Of a DNA stretch of 64,000 nt, positions 1 through 13,700 are shown piece after piece. The stretch covers positions 16,379,691-16,443,690 of the forward strand of contig OZ023185.1 in the NCBI GenBank assembly GCA_963995505.1, in the 5' to 3' direction. A model generated the notes under the pieces. It was not told the origin of the DNA. It saw only the letters and a list, made by a program, of their open reading frames with translations, and did no database searches. The stretch comes from Hypericum androsaemum. Taxonomy: Eukaryota; Streptophyta; Magnoliopsida; Malpighiales; Hypericaceae. The position numbers were made by a program, and so were the translations under genes. How positions within the stretch are numbered: position 1 is the first letter of the stretch; each line of letters opens with the position of its first letter.

Positions 1-761
1 CAAGTTCTGGACCAAAGAGTATTTACAACGTTGTTATGGAACCGAAATCTTTGAAAAACTTCTCCCAATACACACGAGGCTGGCAATCTTAAAGCCCATT
101 TTGTCCCGACCAAAAAAAATATTCTGCCATTTTTGTCAGGTTTTTCCAACGTCGTCACGTGAAGTCTTTGTTCCTTTAGCTTGCTTTTTTTATATCTTTA
201 TATTCGGAGTCGAACTCTATTTTAATGGACCAATTTTATCTCTTGTGAAAATAGAAAAACTTTGCTGAAAAAGTAACAAAGCTCAATACGTTTTAAACCT
301 CCGAATTTAGGCTCAAACCTTAAATTTAAACTCACAAAAAAAATTAAACCATGTTTAGGGAGCAACTCTTCCAATAATATCTTTAACATTCGTAAGACTC
401 GAACTCAAAAACTCTTTACGATTTAGACCAATTCTCTGACCACTTGTCTCAACTGCTATCCCATTGATTTTTAGCTTGCTTTTCCATGTACGTTGAAGAG
501 AAAAAAAATGACATCACATGTTTTAAGACCTGAGATAACAAAAAGATGGACTTCATTTTGTTCCCAAACAATAAGAAGAAGATGACAACCATGAAAATAA
601 TAATAAGAAGAAAAAAGATGATGACGATGGTGACTACATTTTGTAATGTTTTGTTGATACCAACGTCTAGAATGGTGCACGTGAAACTTGCGCCCACAAA
701 AATGAAACTTAGACGCATCTAGAAATATTTATTTTACCCGTATTTAGTTTTATTATATTTT
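1..761. other. AT-rich intergenic stretch, no gene recognised
   Basis: AT-rich sequence with short open frames only. The frame on the minus strand around 449-718 is built from simple hydrophobic codons and a GAAGAA-type purine run, and looks like chance. I see no RNA gene or clear element end here. Confidence 0.5.
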
Positions 762-2280
762 TCTGGAAATTATTTTTACCGAAATATGTTATTTTTTCTG
801 GCGAACTCTCACTTGAAAAGATAAAAATGTCCTTCTCACATAAAAAATAAAAAGTATCTCTTTCCTTCTTTCTTCTTCTTCCCTCTTCATTTTCTTTCTC
901 CTACCTTCAAATAAAACTAAAACTCGAACACAAACTCAAAACTTCTTAGTAAGAATCAAAATTAATTAGAGAATCAAAACTGAAAAAATTCTAATATTGA
1001 AAACTCCAATTCGAAATAAAAATTCAAACTAGAAAACCAAAACCCAATAGAATCGGGTACCACGTAGCGTTTTGAATTGTGCATTAGAATCTGAGTCTTA
1101 GGCCTCTCGGTTACTATTTTATTCAATCTATAATACTTGCTGAACCCCAAACCCTAGCGTCTTGGATCTATATGTTCCACAATTGCTGGCTTCTTCGTTT
1201 GCAGTAGTAATGTTAGGCCTTCTTGCCTATTGAAATAGATTTCACAGGGATTCACTAAGGGATATATACAAGTTTATTGTTCTTTATCGTTAACTAGTGA
1301 AAATTGAAATGAAATCGACAAAGCCAACATGAACAGTTAAAGTATCAAGCAAAGAGCAGACATGGTAATTATCATAGTTTTAAAAAATGTGGTCCGACTG
1401 GGAGTGCGACCGGTCGGACCATGAATCATTCATAAAAGCGGTCCATTTTTAGGGGTAAAATAACCTCCGGTCTGACCACCCAAAATTTGGTTTGACCAGA
1501 TTTTATCCAAATCAGCAAAAATTAAAACAAAAAAGTCTTATCATATGTTCAATTTCTCTACATCAACAAAGAAAAATAGATTTATATGTTATAAATTGGT
1601 TGATATTTCTAAAATGTGGATTTTGAAACCTATATTTTGACTATTTAGTCTACATATTATTCGAATAGTAGTAAAAAATTAATAAAAATTGTTGGACCAA
1701 ACGAACCGGAAAATGAACAAAATCCGGCCCGTACCAAAACCCGTATTTAAAAATATGGTAATTATTAAGAAGTATGATGTGTGAGGCTGTACTATCTGTT
1801 TAATACTTATGCTTGTTGGGATTCGAAGCTAGGGTTTAGGGGTTATTGACTGGGTTTTGATTTTCTTGATCGGTGTTTTGGGTTTTGGGGTTCTTGACAG
1901 GAGTTTAATACTTGTGTCATGGAAGCCATTTGATCTTAGAATGAGATGATGCAATATACTCAGACCTTCCAACTCGGCTGCCTCTTTGACTGGGGGTGGG
2001 TCTCTCACTCGAGGTTGTCTGAAGTTTGGTTTGTCCCTTGTTGCTATTTTAGATTTTTAATTTGAATTAAAAATTTTTAAATTAGGATTTTTAAATTTTA
2101 ATTCTTACTAAAAAATTTGAGTTTTAGTTTTGATTTGGTTGAAGGTTGGAGGAAGAAGATGAAGTGGGAGGAAGAAGGAAAGATGAATTTTTTTGTTTTT
2201 TATGTGGGAGGGGCATTTTTATCTTTTCAAGTGGGAGTTCGTCGGAGAAAATGACATATTCCAGCAATAGGAATTCCAGA
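762..2280. mobile_element. Inverted-repeat (MULE-like) element with a nested MITE
   Basis: The left flank (about 762-960) and right flank (about 2070-2280) are inverted copies of each other. Both ends read TCTGGAA inward, followed by a shared stretch with the ACTTGAAAAGATAAAAATG motif and a pyrimidine-rich segment. The terminal motif resembles the inner part of the terminal repeat of the 52024-53353 element, so the two may be distant relatives. No target duplication is visible; the right end directly abuts a truncated copia LTR. A separate MITE (1373-1753) is inserted in the middle. No transposase coding is visible, so this is a non-autonomous derivative. Confidence 0.55.
1362..1764. mobile_element. 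GGTCCGACC-family MITE with 11-bp target duplication
   Basis: The element body is 1373-1753, flanked by the identical 11-mer ATGGTAATTAT at 1362-1372 and 1754-1764. The ends are A/T-rich inverted repeats (TTTTAAAAAA-type against TTTTTAAATACGGG), followed inward by GGTCCGAC and GACCGGTCGGACC motifs. An 8-11 bp duplication fits Mutator-type insertion. Related copies lie at 14306-14769 and 30783-31246. No coding capacity. Confidence 0.75.
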
Positions 2281-3511
2281 GTATAATAGACAAATCCTTG
2301 TACACTAAGAAACCTATCTAGGTCGAATTACGAGTCTGAAACAAGAGTCAGATACAAAACAGGAAAAGTTGTCGCGGGGACCTGGCATAATCGCCAACCA
2401 AATGGCGAGCGCCAAATTGGTGACTTCTTGACATAATCCCAACAAACTTCACCTTGGCGAGAAGTCATCCGTAGAAGAACCATGAATCTCCACCCGAATT
2501 TTAACAAACTTCACCTTGATGAGACACTGCCCAGTGAAGAACCATAAGATCTTGCGAAACTAATCTGACTTTACTAACTCTGCCTCGAACCATAGATATA
2601 CCACCATCAATAAGACCATCTCAACTTTTTCTATACCCTTTGTTCAATCACTTGGAGACATTCTCCGAACTCGAGCATCTCCTGAGCTTGCTTAGCATTT
2701 TCCTCCAACCTCTATCGAACCCGAACATGCAAGTTCACATGCCGAAGTAACTTTGTGACCAATAAACGCGCCCTCTATTTTTGCCTCGAACCAATGCTAC
2801 GAACCATAGCATACAATGGGCAACCTTTTGTTGCACCAAGTAAAACCCTCGACATGTCACGAACTCCATCATTCGACCTTAAGTGAGATACTTGAATCGC
2901 CCTTGGTGTCACCAACGGCTTCGCATTCCTAATGACAAACCTACCCAACACGTTTGACGTGCACGCCCTTTTAGATAATCATAGCGGGCCTTGCTAACCT
3001 TGTCTCTGCGAATCCCAACTTCACTCAAACTATTCATGTCAAGCATTTGCTCCATCATACGAGAGCTTTTTTTCTCTCCATCGGAACCTAAAGGTGTGAC
3101 TCCACCTACAACCGTGCCCCCCCTAACCTGTAGGTATTTCTTGTATCTCTTTCACCCTTCATCACCATCATCACATCTTTCTCCACCTCAATTAGTCCAC
3201 CTTGAACCTTACAGTCTTACCCACTATAATCCAAGGCTCTTAATGAGATCAAATTCCTCTCCAACTTTGGAACATTCCTAATCTCACATAATTTTCTCTC
3301 AATACTATCCCATATCTTGATCCGGATATCACCTATACACCGATTCTACTAGTAGAACTATCACCCATAGTTATATACCTGAATCAACATACCTGAATCA
3401 ACGAACCTGTAGGTGTCGAACTACCCTCTTTTGGGCGTCATGTGAAAGGAACAAGCGCTATGCAAAATCCAGGAATCATAGTGCTTTGGACCTGACAAAA
3501 TAGAAAGACAG

Positions 3512-4305
3512 TCACCATCCGACTCGTTCGATTATAAGGCCATATTTATAGATGCTGATCCTCCTTCGTGGTCCTGAATCGCTTCCTGGACAATCCTTCT
3601 TCATGTACCTTTTTCCTCCGCACTCGAAGTAATTTTCTTTGAACCTCCTTGACCCCGACTTGGATCCCCTTCCATCATTTCCTTCACAACGACTATGGCT
3701 ACCCCTCACAACCAGTCCTTCCGTTCGTTCATCGCCCATTTTCCTCCTTTGATAAAACTCTAGCAGAGCACTTGTGATATCTTGCAACACCATGGATTCC
3801 TTCCCCCAAGTTAGAGTTGTAACCAAATTCTCGTAGGAACTCGGTAAGGAATTAAGGAGCAACAATGCCTTATTTTCATCCCCAGACTTCACATCGACCT
3901 GTATCAAATCACTAACTAGTTGATTGAAACCATTGATGTGTTGGCTCAAATCCAAATCCTCCATCATTTTAAGCTCATACAACTTTTACTTAAGATAAAG
4001 CTTTTCGATAAAGACTTAGACATATACCTTATCTCCAGTTTCTTCCAAAACTCAGCTGGTGACTTCTCATCCATGACGTGATACATCATATCATCTGCCA
4101 AGCACAAGTGAATCGTCGTCACCGTCTTGGCTTCCATCTCCATCCACTCTTGGTCCTCCATCTTCACGGGCTTCTTTTCTGAGAGTGCGCTCAGCATTTC
4201 TTGTTGCACCAGCAGATCCTTGACACACCTTTGCCATAACCCAAAATTCGTTGATCCATCAAAGTTCACCAAAGCAAACTTTGCACTGTTATCCGCCATC
4301 TTCAC
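3512..4305 (-). pseudogene. Broken copia gag polyprotein (copy A)
   Basis: Encodes a UBN2-type copia Gag. It starts with MADNSAKFALVNFDGS, followed by the FGLWQRCVKDLLVQQ motif, then DLDLSQHINGFNQLVSDL and LLLLNSLPSSYENLVTTL, which are hallmarks of this Gag class. The frame is interrupted near 3970, so the N- and C-terminal halves are in different frames. The nucleic-acid-binding zinc knuckle is damaged: CX2CX4HX4C reads YFECGGKRYMKKDCP, so the first Cys and the His are both Tyr. The protein is therefore almost surely inactive. In a functional element Gag forms the cytoplasmic virus-like particle. Confidence 0.85.
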
Positions 4306-4324
4306 ACCAAGCTCTGATACCAGT

Positions 4325-4709
4325 TGTTAGAGATTACGTCCACAAGAAAATAATAGTGTGCAAAGAACACGGACACAAGAGATTACATGGTTCAGCCTAA
4401 TGCATATGTCCACGGGGAGAAAGGAGAATTTTATTGATGAGTAGCCATAAAGCCTTACATAACCTTAGGGTAACATGTCTTTATATAATAAACAAACTCT
4501 TGTACACCAAGAAATCTATCTAGGTCGAATTAGGAGTCTGAAACAAGAGTCTGATACAAATCAGGAAAAGCTGTCGTAGGGACCTAGCGGTCGCCAGTCA
4601 ATTGGCGCCCACCAATACACTAAGTCTGAACTTCTCTGTTTGTCTCCACTTGCGATCGCCAACCAAATGGCAAGCGCCAACTTGGTGAGTTCTTGACATA
4701 ATCCCAACA
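4325..4709 (-). repeat. 5' LTR of copia copy A
   Basis: 385 bp, bounded by TG...CA. A TATA-like TATATAATAAA run lies near 4490-4500. It matches the partial LTR at 2281-2444 through the GTACAC...AAATCTATCTAGGTCG stretch, although that partner is truncated. Confidence 0.8.
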
Positions 4710-4981
4710 GTAAATGCCATAAAACAAACAAATCTTAAGTTCGAGTCCTTGCAAATACAACAATTTCAATTCCGTGCCATCCTTCCTAGGAGCCCATTAG
4801 AATTCACGTAGTACAAAAAGGCCGGTAGGAGGCCCAAGTGAGAGGAGGAAAGCAGAGGCCCATAAGAGGGTGGAGTGACTAGTGAGGGTAGTTGCATCAT
4901 TTTCCGTCGCGGTTTAACAGATAACTGTGCCTTTCCCTCTCCAACTCGGGATGGCAGGCAGTCGGGGTACAAGCTCGAACA

Positions 4982-6568
4982 ATAGCTTCTTCAATCTCCT
5001 CTTCTTTCCAAAACAGGTTTAATTACATTTCTACCCCCTCTCTCTTCCACTTGCTTAATTTATCCTTGTGTAAAGAGCTGGATAGGTATTTGGGGGACCC
5101 TGGAATTGGCTCTTTTTCTTTCAAGTACCCATATTTTTTCATGGGTTTTGCCAATTATTGGCTCTTTCTTTAGGGTTCCTTCTCTCTGGCTTTGTGGGTG
5201 GTGAAAATGTTGAGGAATTGTGCTTAATCTCAGGATTATTTGCCATTTGTTGGTTTTATTTGGTGTACTGTATTTGTAGAGTGGAAGTGGGTATATGGTG
5301 TGGGTTTTCTGTGATGTGGGCTCCTAATTAAAAAAAATTCAGGTCAATGCTTAAACAAATTCGATGGTCTTTGTTGATCATTGAAGATTCAATTACTTTT
5401 TTTTGTGTGGGACAACCAAATGATTGTGTAGGGAACTTCATTAGCTGTGATAAGGTATATCCCGCGATATGTTTCACGAAATGTTAGTTGGCATTTTAGT
5501 TTTGACTTGCGTGCAAGCTCCGGTGGTACGTGATATTGGGATGGATCACACTTTCACTCGTCTCTTTGCTCTTGTACTGACAGTAGTCTGAACTTTGTGG
5601 TGTTGCTTTTCTTTTCAGCAATCTGAGACCTGCACTTTTGGGCCAGAGAATTATAATTTGCTCGCCTAGTGTTGTTCCAAAACGAGTCAGCTTCTCTGGA
5701 AATACTATCCAATGCAAAGAGTCGAGAATAGGGAAGCAGCCGATACGCCTCCCATCCAATGTAGCAATCACGCTGAATGGCAAAGAATTGCATGTAAAGG
5801 GTCCTTTAGGTGAGCTGTCAAGGTCTTATCCGCAGGAAGTAAGCTTGAGAGAGACGAGGATGGAATTATCCGTGTCAGTAGAGCAATGGATACTAAAAGG
5901 GCCAGCCAGACGCATGGACTTTTTAGGTAATTTTTTTGTTTGATTTCTTAACATTTTTGCCCTTTTGTTATCTAAATGTTTTCTGCGAAAAAACATAAGT
6001 TTTCAAATTCAAGCAAGAATACTAGCAGTTGTTTGATATACCTGTCTATTCTAGGTGTAATCAAAGAATTCTCTTTCCATTAGGTAAATTTTCCTGTACT
6101 GAGGTACACAAGTTTCGCCAATGGGTGGTAGGACAACCCGGTACAAGCCTCTCCCTGTATCTTGCTCGACACCATGTAATATCCATTTCCCCCGGGATTT
6201 AACTCATATACGTCCAATTGTATCCCACTCAGGACACTAACAAGCAACATGGTGGTTGGAGTTTTGCCGGGTTCGAAAAGACGCTCCAGCTAATCGGTGT
6301 CGGTTATCGTGCCACCCTGGAAGGGACCGACTTGGTACCTAATCTTGGTTTCTCTCATCCAGATAGGACGGCAATTCCCAGTGACTTGCAGGTTAAGGTG
6401 GAAGAGAACACCAAGATTATAATCCGCGGATACAACAAATGCAACATCGGACAGTTTGCTGCGACAATCAGAAAGTGGCAGCCTCCAGAGCCGTACAAAG
6501 GTAAGGGTATTAGGTACGCGAACGAGAATATAAAATTGAAAGAGGGGAAAGCTGGGAAGAAGAAGTAA
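4982..6568 (+). pseudogene. PRPL6: Plastid 50S ribosomal protein L6 gene copy, broken
   Basis: Three exons at 4982-5016, 5619-5926 and 6233-6568 reproduce a nuclear gene for plastid ribosomal protein bL6: a short Ser-rich transit peptide, then CKESRIGKQPI, VKGPLGELSRSYPQEV, VGYRATLEG and a C-terminus ending KEGKAGKKK. Both introns are GT-AG. Three lesions are visible. The initiator codon is ATA (4982-4984), where ATG followed by GCTTCTTCAATCTCC would begin MASSIS. One base is missing after PQEV near 5842, with the next frame giving GIIRVSRAMDT and THGLFR. Another base is missing before FEKTLQLIGVGYRA near 6270. The exons sum to 679 nt; adding two bases gives 227 codons, the family's usual size. 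L6 is essential for plastid translation, so a working copy should exist elsewhere. Assembly errors could explain the deletions, but less easily the ATA. Confidence 0.85.
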
Positions 6569-7707
6569 GTGTAATTTTGCTCATCGTTGTACTTTTTTTG
6601 GCCTATTTGCAACCCGTGATGAGAAATGCATATTTATTTCACTAGTCTGCAACTTTCTGCTGGTCTAGTGACTAATACCAGGAGCCAAAAAACTGAACCA
6701 CGTCACTTTTCTTTCCATTTAGTTTTTAATTAGAAATGTGTTCACGGCTCAATTGGTAAGGCTCAAGATTCATGACCAAAAGAGAAAGCTACAAGACAGG
6801 GTCCAACGGGTTTCTGGGTCTAGCCCACACCGTTTGGAGCCAAAAACCTTGCATATATTTTGTTTCTTGAACAACATTTGATTGTTGAAGTTAGTACCGA
6901 TAAATGATGGCAAAGTTCTAATAACAAATATATTTAACAAGTTTGTGTTCTCATTAATTTCAACTCAATTATTTCTCAATTAATCTTTTTGTTGATAAAA
7001 TCCATGCAATCAAAACAACCATCCAATTTCAACTAATCCTTTTAATTACACTGGATTAATTCAATAAAAAAATCCAACAAATCTCCGAGGCCCTTTTAAA
7101 GCTTGGCACAAGACGCTTCTACGTTGGCGATATTTAAAAATTACCCGAAATTGTATATCATAGAAGCCAATCGAATCTAGGATACTAAATTAGTTCTTTA
7201 AACTAATTCGCCTAACTAGCATATACAAGGATCAATCCACTCCTTTTTCAGTGTTAGTTCTTGTGAGAAAATGGTCTCAATATAATCGAAACCGTAATTT
7301 GAATTTAAACTAGTCATTTCATTTGACCGAATACCAAGTAGTCGAAATTTCGGCATGGGTAAAACAAGAAGAGAACCACCGATTAAAAGGGCTGCGATCC
7401 GCATGTTCGAGGTAAATTGGACTTCCCTAATTAGTTGCAAGGATAGATCGGAAACAAAGGATTGCAAGTGTGAAGAGTTTTGGAGTAGGGCAATTACCCT
7501 CGACAGGCAAAGAATTGCAATTGATAAAACATATTTTTTCATCACAAACCAGCTGCAGAACACCTGCTATGTAATGTTTGAAAAACTGCATCCGCCAGTA
7601 AAGGGGGACGGACCTCCGATTATTAAGATCTTTCTTTTCTTTACTCTCACTTCACCGTTGAAAAGTCTCTCTAGCTTCACAAGCCGATACAGCAGCAGTC
7701 ATATACT
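6569..7707. other. Intergenic region between L6 copy and aconitase
   Basis: Contains the 3' flank of the L6 copy and the 3' flank/UTR of the minus-strand aconitase gene. Around 6735-6850 a segment has a tRNA-like A-box (GGCTCAATTGGTAAGG) and could be a SINE fragment, but I see no convincing B-box or target duplication. The plus-strand frame at 7355-7738 overlaps the aconitase 3' end and matches nothing I know. Confidence 0.4.
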
Positions 7708-10700
7708 TTACTGCTTCATCAGGTTCCTAATTACATAGGGAAGAATGCCTCCGTGGTTGAAGTATTCTAACTCCACCTGCAATCAAAACACGTTCGGTAA
7801 AAATCAGCCTCTAGGTTAGAAAGTGAAAAAGGAGCCAGGAAAGCTCGAGTACCTCAGTGTCGAAGCGCGCTTTGCAGGTGAAAGATTTTCCGCTGTCGGT
7901 CGTAACAGTCACGTCTTGCCCAGGTCTAATCTCACTGATGTTGCTAGGAAGGTCAATGGTATACCGCTCGTGTCCCGTCAAACCCAATGAGTCTGCATCC
8001 TCGCCAGCCTTGAAACAAAGAGGAATAATTCCCATACCAACCAAGTTGCTGCGATGAATTCTCTCAAAACTCTTGGCAATCACTGCTTTTACTCCCTGCA
8101 GTACGTTTTCGTATAAGACACTATCGAGCATAATTACATTATCACGGATGAGGCAATGGTGACATACCAATAGCATTGGTCCCTTGGCAGCCCAATCTCT
8201 TGAGCTTCCACTTCCATACTCGGCTCCAGCCAAGACAATTGTATCATGTCCATCGCTCTTGTACCTCTGCAGTGTATCATATCCAATTTCTCAGCATATA
8301 CAAGTGACTATTACAGGGTTCGTCACAATGCAATCATTGAAGTATCTTGTAAGAAATGGGGCACTCATGAGTTGGAAGTGACAGCAAGTTAAACAGAAAG
8401 AGAAAGAGGCAAATACATACCGATGCTGCATCAAACACGTAGAGTTTTTCCCCAGTGGGGACGTGGATGGTCTTTGGCCCCACTTCTCCATTCAAAAGTT
8501 TGTTGACAATGCGGATATTTGCAAATGTGCCCCTAGCCATCACTTCATCGTTACCACGGCGACTACCGTAGGAGTTGAAGTCCTTGCGATCCACACCTCG
8601 TTCAAGGAGGTACTTTGCAGCAGGACTGTCCTTCTGGATGCTTCCAGCCGGAGATATGTGGTCTGTTGTAATACTATCACCGAAATTGAGTAGGCAGTAG
8701 GCATCCATTACTCCATGAGGTCCCGGGGGCGTCAAAGTCATATTCTTGAAGTATGGTGGGTCATGAATGTAAGTCGACTTGGAATCCCATGAATAAGATG
8801 TTGAAGCCGGTACAGTCAGCTGATTCCACATGGGATTGCCCTTAGTAATAGCTTCATAAGTACTTCGGAACATATCTGGCAAGACACTGGATTGAACAGC
8901 CTAAATAGATTCCAAACTCACATGAGAATGTCTCTTTGAGACAGCCGCAATAAATCTTTAGAGCTGTTAACAACAACGCAACAAAGTACCTCTGCAATTT
9001 CTTCAGTTGATGGCCAAATGTCCCTGAAGTAGACACTCTTCCCATCCTTCCCAGTTCCAATTGGCTCCTTCTCAAAGTCAATGTCAACCTGGAAAATGCA
9101 GGAGTATCATCAGTAATGACCAGGGAACTAATTCAACTATTTGCACACAATAACCCTCCGACTGCTATTATTTAGAACGTGTACATTGTTCTTTATGAAA
9201 AGGAAAGAATAAGCAATCTAAAAAAAACAAGAAGTGATCTTACAGTGCCAGCAAGTGCATAAGCAACCACTAAAGGTGGTGAAGCAAGATAGTTAGCTCT
9301 GGTCAAGGGGTGGACCCGACCCTCAAAGTTCCTGTTACCAGAAAGGACAGCAGAGGCGACGATGTCTGCATAAAGGAGGGAAAAACTCAGAAGAGCAAAA
9401 CCGGATGTGCAGGAATCTAGCAAATGGATGTCTTGAACTAGAAGGATCCAAACATTATGAAGTTACCATTTTCTGAAATAGCTGAAGCAACTGATTCATC
9501 CAAGTCTCCAGAATTGCCAATACAAGTTGTGCAGCCGTATCCCACAATGTTGAAACCTTGGTGATTTAAGTACCCTTGCAGCCCACTGCACCAATTAAAT
9601 AGGACAGTTGGTCATACTTCATAGTCCTCACCACAATACCCATGCAGAAATGAATACAGTATATTGAATGTAAATTTGCATCATAAATTAGAACCAGAAT
9701 AAAGTACCTCTGAAGCAAATACTTTGTCACAACCCCGGATCCTGGGGCAAGACTTGTCTTTACCCATGGCTTGACCTGATGAAACAGAACAAATTACAAG
9801 GCCAACATCAGCTTTCACTGTAATTGGCATTAACACAAAGATATTAAAGCATCATTCATCATGACAAGGAAGCAAACAGTTTGTTCCATTACTCAACCAG
9901 AAAAAACGCAGCACTGAGCTTCTACAGTCTAAATCAACAAGTCTAACCTGTAAACCCAATTCGGTAGCCTTTTTGGCCACCAAACCAGCACCAAGCATGA
10001 CACTGGGATTTGAAGTATTTGTGCAACTAGTTATTGCAGCGATCACAACGCTCCCATGCTTCAGTTCTGCTGGTTCACCATGGAACGAGAATTTTGCCAC
10101 CTTTTGCTGTGCTTCCTTTGGTATGGCGAAACCCTAAAATTGAGAAAGAAAACATCACTACGTTATTCAACCAAACGCATTGCTACACATCCATCCACAC
10201 CAAAATTTGACCATCAGATACACTAGGTGCAGATCACAAAATGCAAAAGGAAGAATAGCATTTCTCGTGAACGTAACAGAAAGCAAGTAAATCAAACAGA
10301 ACATCTTTGCACAAAATGTCAAAATATATCAACAATGATTGAGAACCTTGTGGAGCATTTCAAGTTCCTCAGAAACTGTTACATGTGGCAAAGAGAGAAC
10401 AAGAAAAAGATAATTGAATGACTATCCTAGTAGAACTAAGGGAACAAGCATGTGTGGTAGTTTGCATGACATCGAGAAATCATTTAAGTTTGGAGATAAC
10501 CTTGAATCCAACTTTGCTATCGAGACAAGAATGCCAGTCGGCCTTCATTTCCTTCAAAGCAACCCGATCATGCGGTCTGCAAAATAGTGGCTTTTCTTAA
10601 TTAAGAAGTATCATGAGAATATTGAACATCGACGGAAATAATGAAGCAACAAAAGACATGCATGGAAGGAGTAGCAGAATGGCAGTTCATAATGCAAAAT

Positions 10701-13700
10701 ATGCGAACCTCTTTGGTCCTGAAACACAAGGTTCAACTTCAGAAAGGTCCAGTTGCAGATATGATGAGTAGACTCGCTCTGCTTGAGGCTGAATTTATCA
10801 AGAATGACAAATATTACAGCACTTCAACTTAACTGCTCAAAACACTCTGAATGATTGAGTAGAAAGGACTGTGGAACCTCACCTCGCTATAGTCCACAAA
10901 CATATTATTTGCACGCAGATATGCTTCTATCATTGCCACCTAAAATACAAAAACAACATCAACCAAGAATTCATAAAAAAGGAGAAAATGGCATATTACT
11001 GTGCATTAAGCAATTCAAACTCACAGTTTCATCACTTCTCCCAGTCAATTTGAGGTATTGTAAGGTGACATGATCCACAGGGAAAAACCCCATGGTTGCA
11101 CCATACTCCGGAGACATATTAGCTATAGTTGCCCTGTCAGCTAATGATAGCTGGCCAACACCATCCCCTGCAGGCAGTCAGATACTTAGATACATGATGC
11201 AACACGACAGGTAACACATGGTTCTTAGACCAACTTAGGATAGAAAATCCAGCTACCATGGAACTCAACGAATTTTCCAACAACCCCATGCTTCCTTAGC
11301 ATCTGAGTAACAGTCAACACCAAATCAGTAGCCGTGACACCATTCCTCAACTTTCCAGCTAACTTGAATCCAACTACGCCGGGTAACACCATGCTCATAG
11401 GCTGTCATAAAGAAGAGAAGAAGTTAAGATGGAAGTGAAGGCACAAGAACAGGTTATATACAAGTGGTGAACGCGATAAGATAGAGAACATCAAACACCT
11501 AAAATACATAAAACCATGAGGCTGCAATTTAACCTCATATCCAACTAATCATTGAAAGAGTACAATATGAAAGAGGTGAAATCAGCTGGAGTGAATAATA
11601 AGTTGAACAAAGAAGCATTAAGCAATAAGCACTAGAAGAACGTGCATCATAATAGCAACCAGAAGAAGCCAATAGCCCAATACAAGAGGTTTACCAAGAA
11701 AATTATGCACTGTGCAATTGTCAGTTATCAGTGGCCAGATTTTTCATCGATTGACAACATATAACTATAAGCTCAATATTGACTGCGTAAGTTGTAAGCT
11801 ATAGCACTAATACAATGAGCATTTAGGAAATTATACCTGGCCAAGCATTGCAGCCTCTGCTTCAATACCTCCCACTCCCCAACCAGCAACTCCTAACCCA
11901 TCAATCATGGTTGTGTGGGAATCTGTTCCAACAACACTATCCGGATACAGTAGGCCATCAGTGTTGAAAACAACCCTTCCAAGATATTCAAGATTCACCT
12001 GAAATTGAACATGTCAAGTCTGTTGATGGTATGTCCATGTAGTAAGACACAAACAGTAGCATAGGCCAACTTCAAATATCCTGGAGTGTCTTAAAATGTT
12101 AAGGTGAGCCCAACAAATGGGCGATTCATGTGAAAAATGTGATAATAGAGCATAATGTTTTTTTCCAGCCATAAATAGTACCTGATGCACAATACCAGAA
12201 CCAGGAGGGACTACAAGCATGTTATGGAAAGCAGAAGAACCCCACTTAAGGAAACCAAACCGCTCCTTGTTCCTCTGAAATTCAAGCTCCATATTTGCTT
12301 GCACAGCATTTTCTGTTCTTGTCACATCAACCTGAACCGAATGATCAATGACCAGATCGACAGGAACCTATATGCAGAGAAGTTTAAAGTTTGACATTAG
12401 AAAGGAGAAACTATAGCACAGGGAAAAGATTAATCACCATAAGACATCCATAACGCATAACTCGATCAGTAGGTTCTAAAGTCATTAATCACGCAGATCC
12501 GGAAACCATTATGATATCCCAAATGGTCAACAGAAATAACATACAACCTAAAATTGGTATAAATAAGGCTACAGAGAGTATTTGAATGCAGTAACATAAA
12601 GATGTAAAGAGACGTAAAAGGGCAAAAGGGAATTGTATAATAAAAAATGGCTGTTGACTGGGGGTTCGTCTCAAAGTCACTCACTGAGAACAAAAACAAG
12701 GGGTAAATCCAGGCATTCATGCTCCAAACGTTCTACAAAAAAAAAAAGACATACCAATGGGTTGATCTTGCTGGGATCACTGCCAAGGTTGGCCATGGCA
12801 TCTCGCATTGCAGCAAGGTCCACAACTGCTGGCACACCAGTAAAATCCTGGAACAACAGAAGACATGTCATGACGGGCCAAACAAATCCATCAGACAAGT
12901 ACCATATGTTAACCGGGAAATGTAATACCTGTAGAAGGACACGAGCAGGCTTGAATGGGATCTCAACCAGCTTGGGCGAAGAAGTCTCCCAATCAATGAT
13001 CTTCTCAACATCATCCTTGGTCACTTGGAAGTTATCGCAGTTACGGATAGCGGATTCAAGAAGGATCCTGATCGAATACGGAAGCTTATCTGCCATTACC
13101 AGAAGATGGCATACACTATGAACACGCTCGGAAATAACAGTTTAACGGAAAAATGAAATGTCTAGGTTAAGAAATATACCAATCCTTGGATCATTTAGCG
13201 CAGGTAAGCTGTAAAACTTTCCGAACTCTCCGCCCCCGGGCTTGGGGAGGCTGATGAAGATATTCTTGAAAGGATTCTCCGAAGCTGCAATACATCACAT
13301 CAAAATCGATCAGTCCATCATCGACTTCCCACCAAATACATTCTTTCTTTATTTATTTTTTTCTCAAAAGTTAACACACACGAAAAGCGTAGCCAACAGT
13401 AAAACTAAGTTACGAGCGCGCGACAACTCCTCAGTCACCAAACGTTGACTAAGACCGAAAAAGTCAACAAAACAACGGAAACAAAAATAATAGAGGGGTA
13501 GTTACCCATGGTGGCGATCCTGCGTTGGAAGCGCTCGACGGAGGGAGGGGAGGCGACGGCTCTGATCTGCGAGGCGCGGGGGAGCCAGTCGCGGCGGGGG
13601 AAGGAGGAGCGGAGGGATCGAACGGCGGAGGAGAAGCTGAGAGATCGGGCCTGGGAGGAGGCGGAATTACAAGCGGTGCCACGGAGGGGGAAGTAGGCGG

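Larger units (their letters stand above)
2281..4709 (-). mobile_element. Ty1/copia deletion derivative, copy A
   Basis: Read on the minus strand: a complete 5' LTR at 4325-4709 (TGTTGGG...CTAACA), a primer binding site complementary to initiator tRNA-Met (TGGTATCAGAGC, at 4311-4322), a gag region, a decayed protease region near 3310-3500, a short remnant of the reverse transcriptase/RNase H end, a purine tract near 2445-2460, and a 3' LTR cut off at 2281 (2281-2444 remains). Integrase and most of the reverse transcriptase are absent. Copies B (25669-27577) and C (32171-34626) have the same layout, so this is a non-autonomous family that would need enzymes supplied in trans. Confidence 0.85.

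Noticed and set aside
7355..7738. Plus-strand 127-codon open frame
   Set aside because: It overlaps the 3' end of the aconitase gene on the other strand and shows no recognisable motif.
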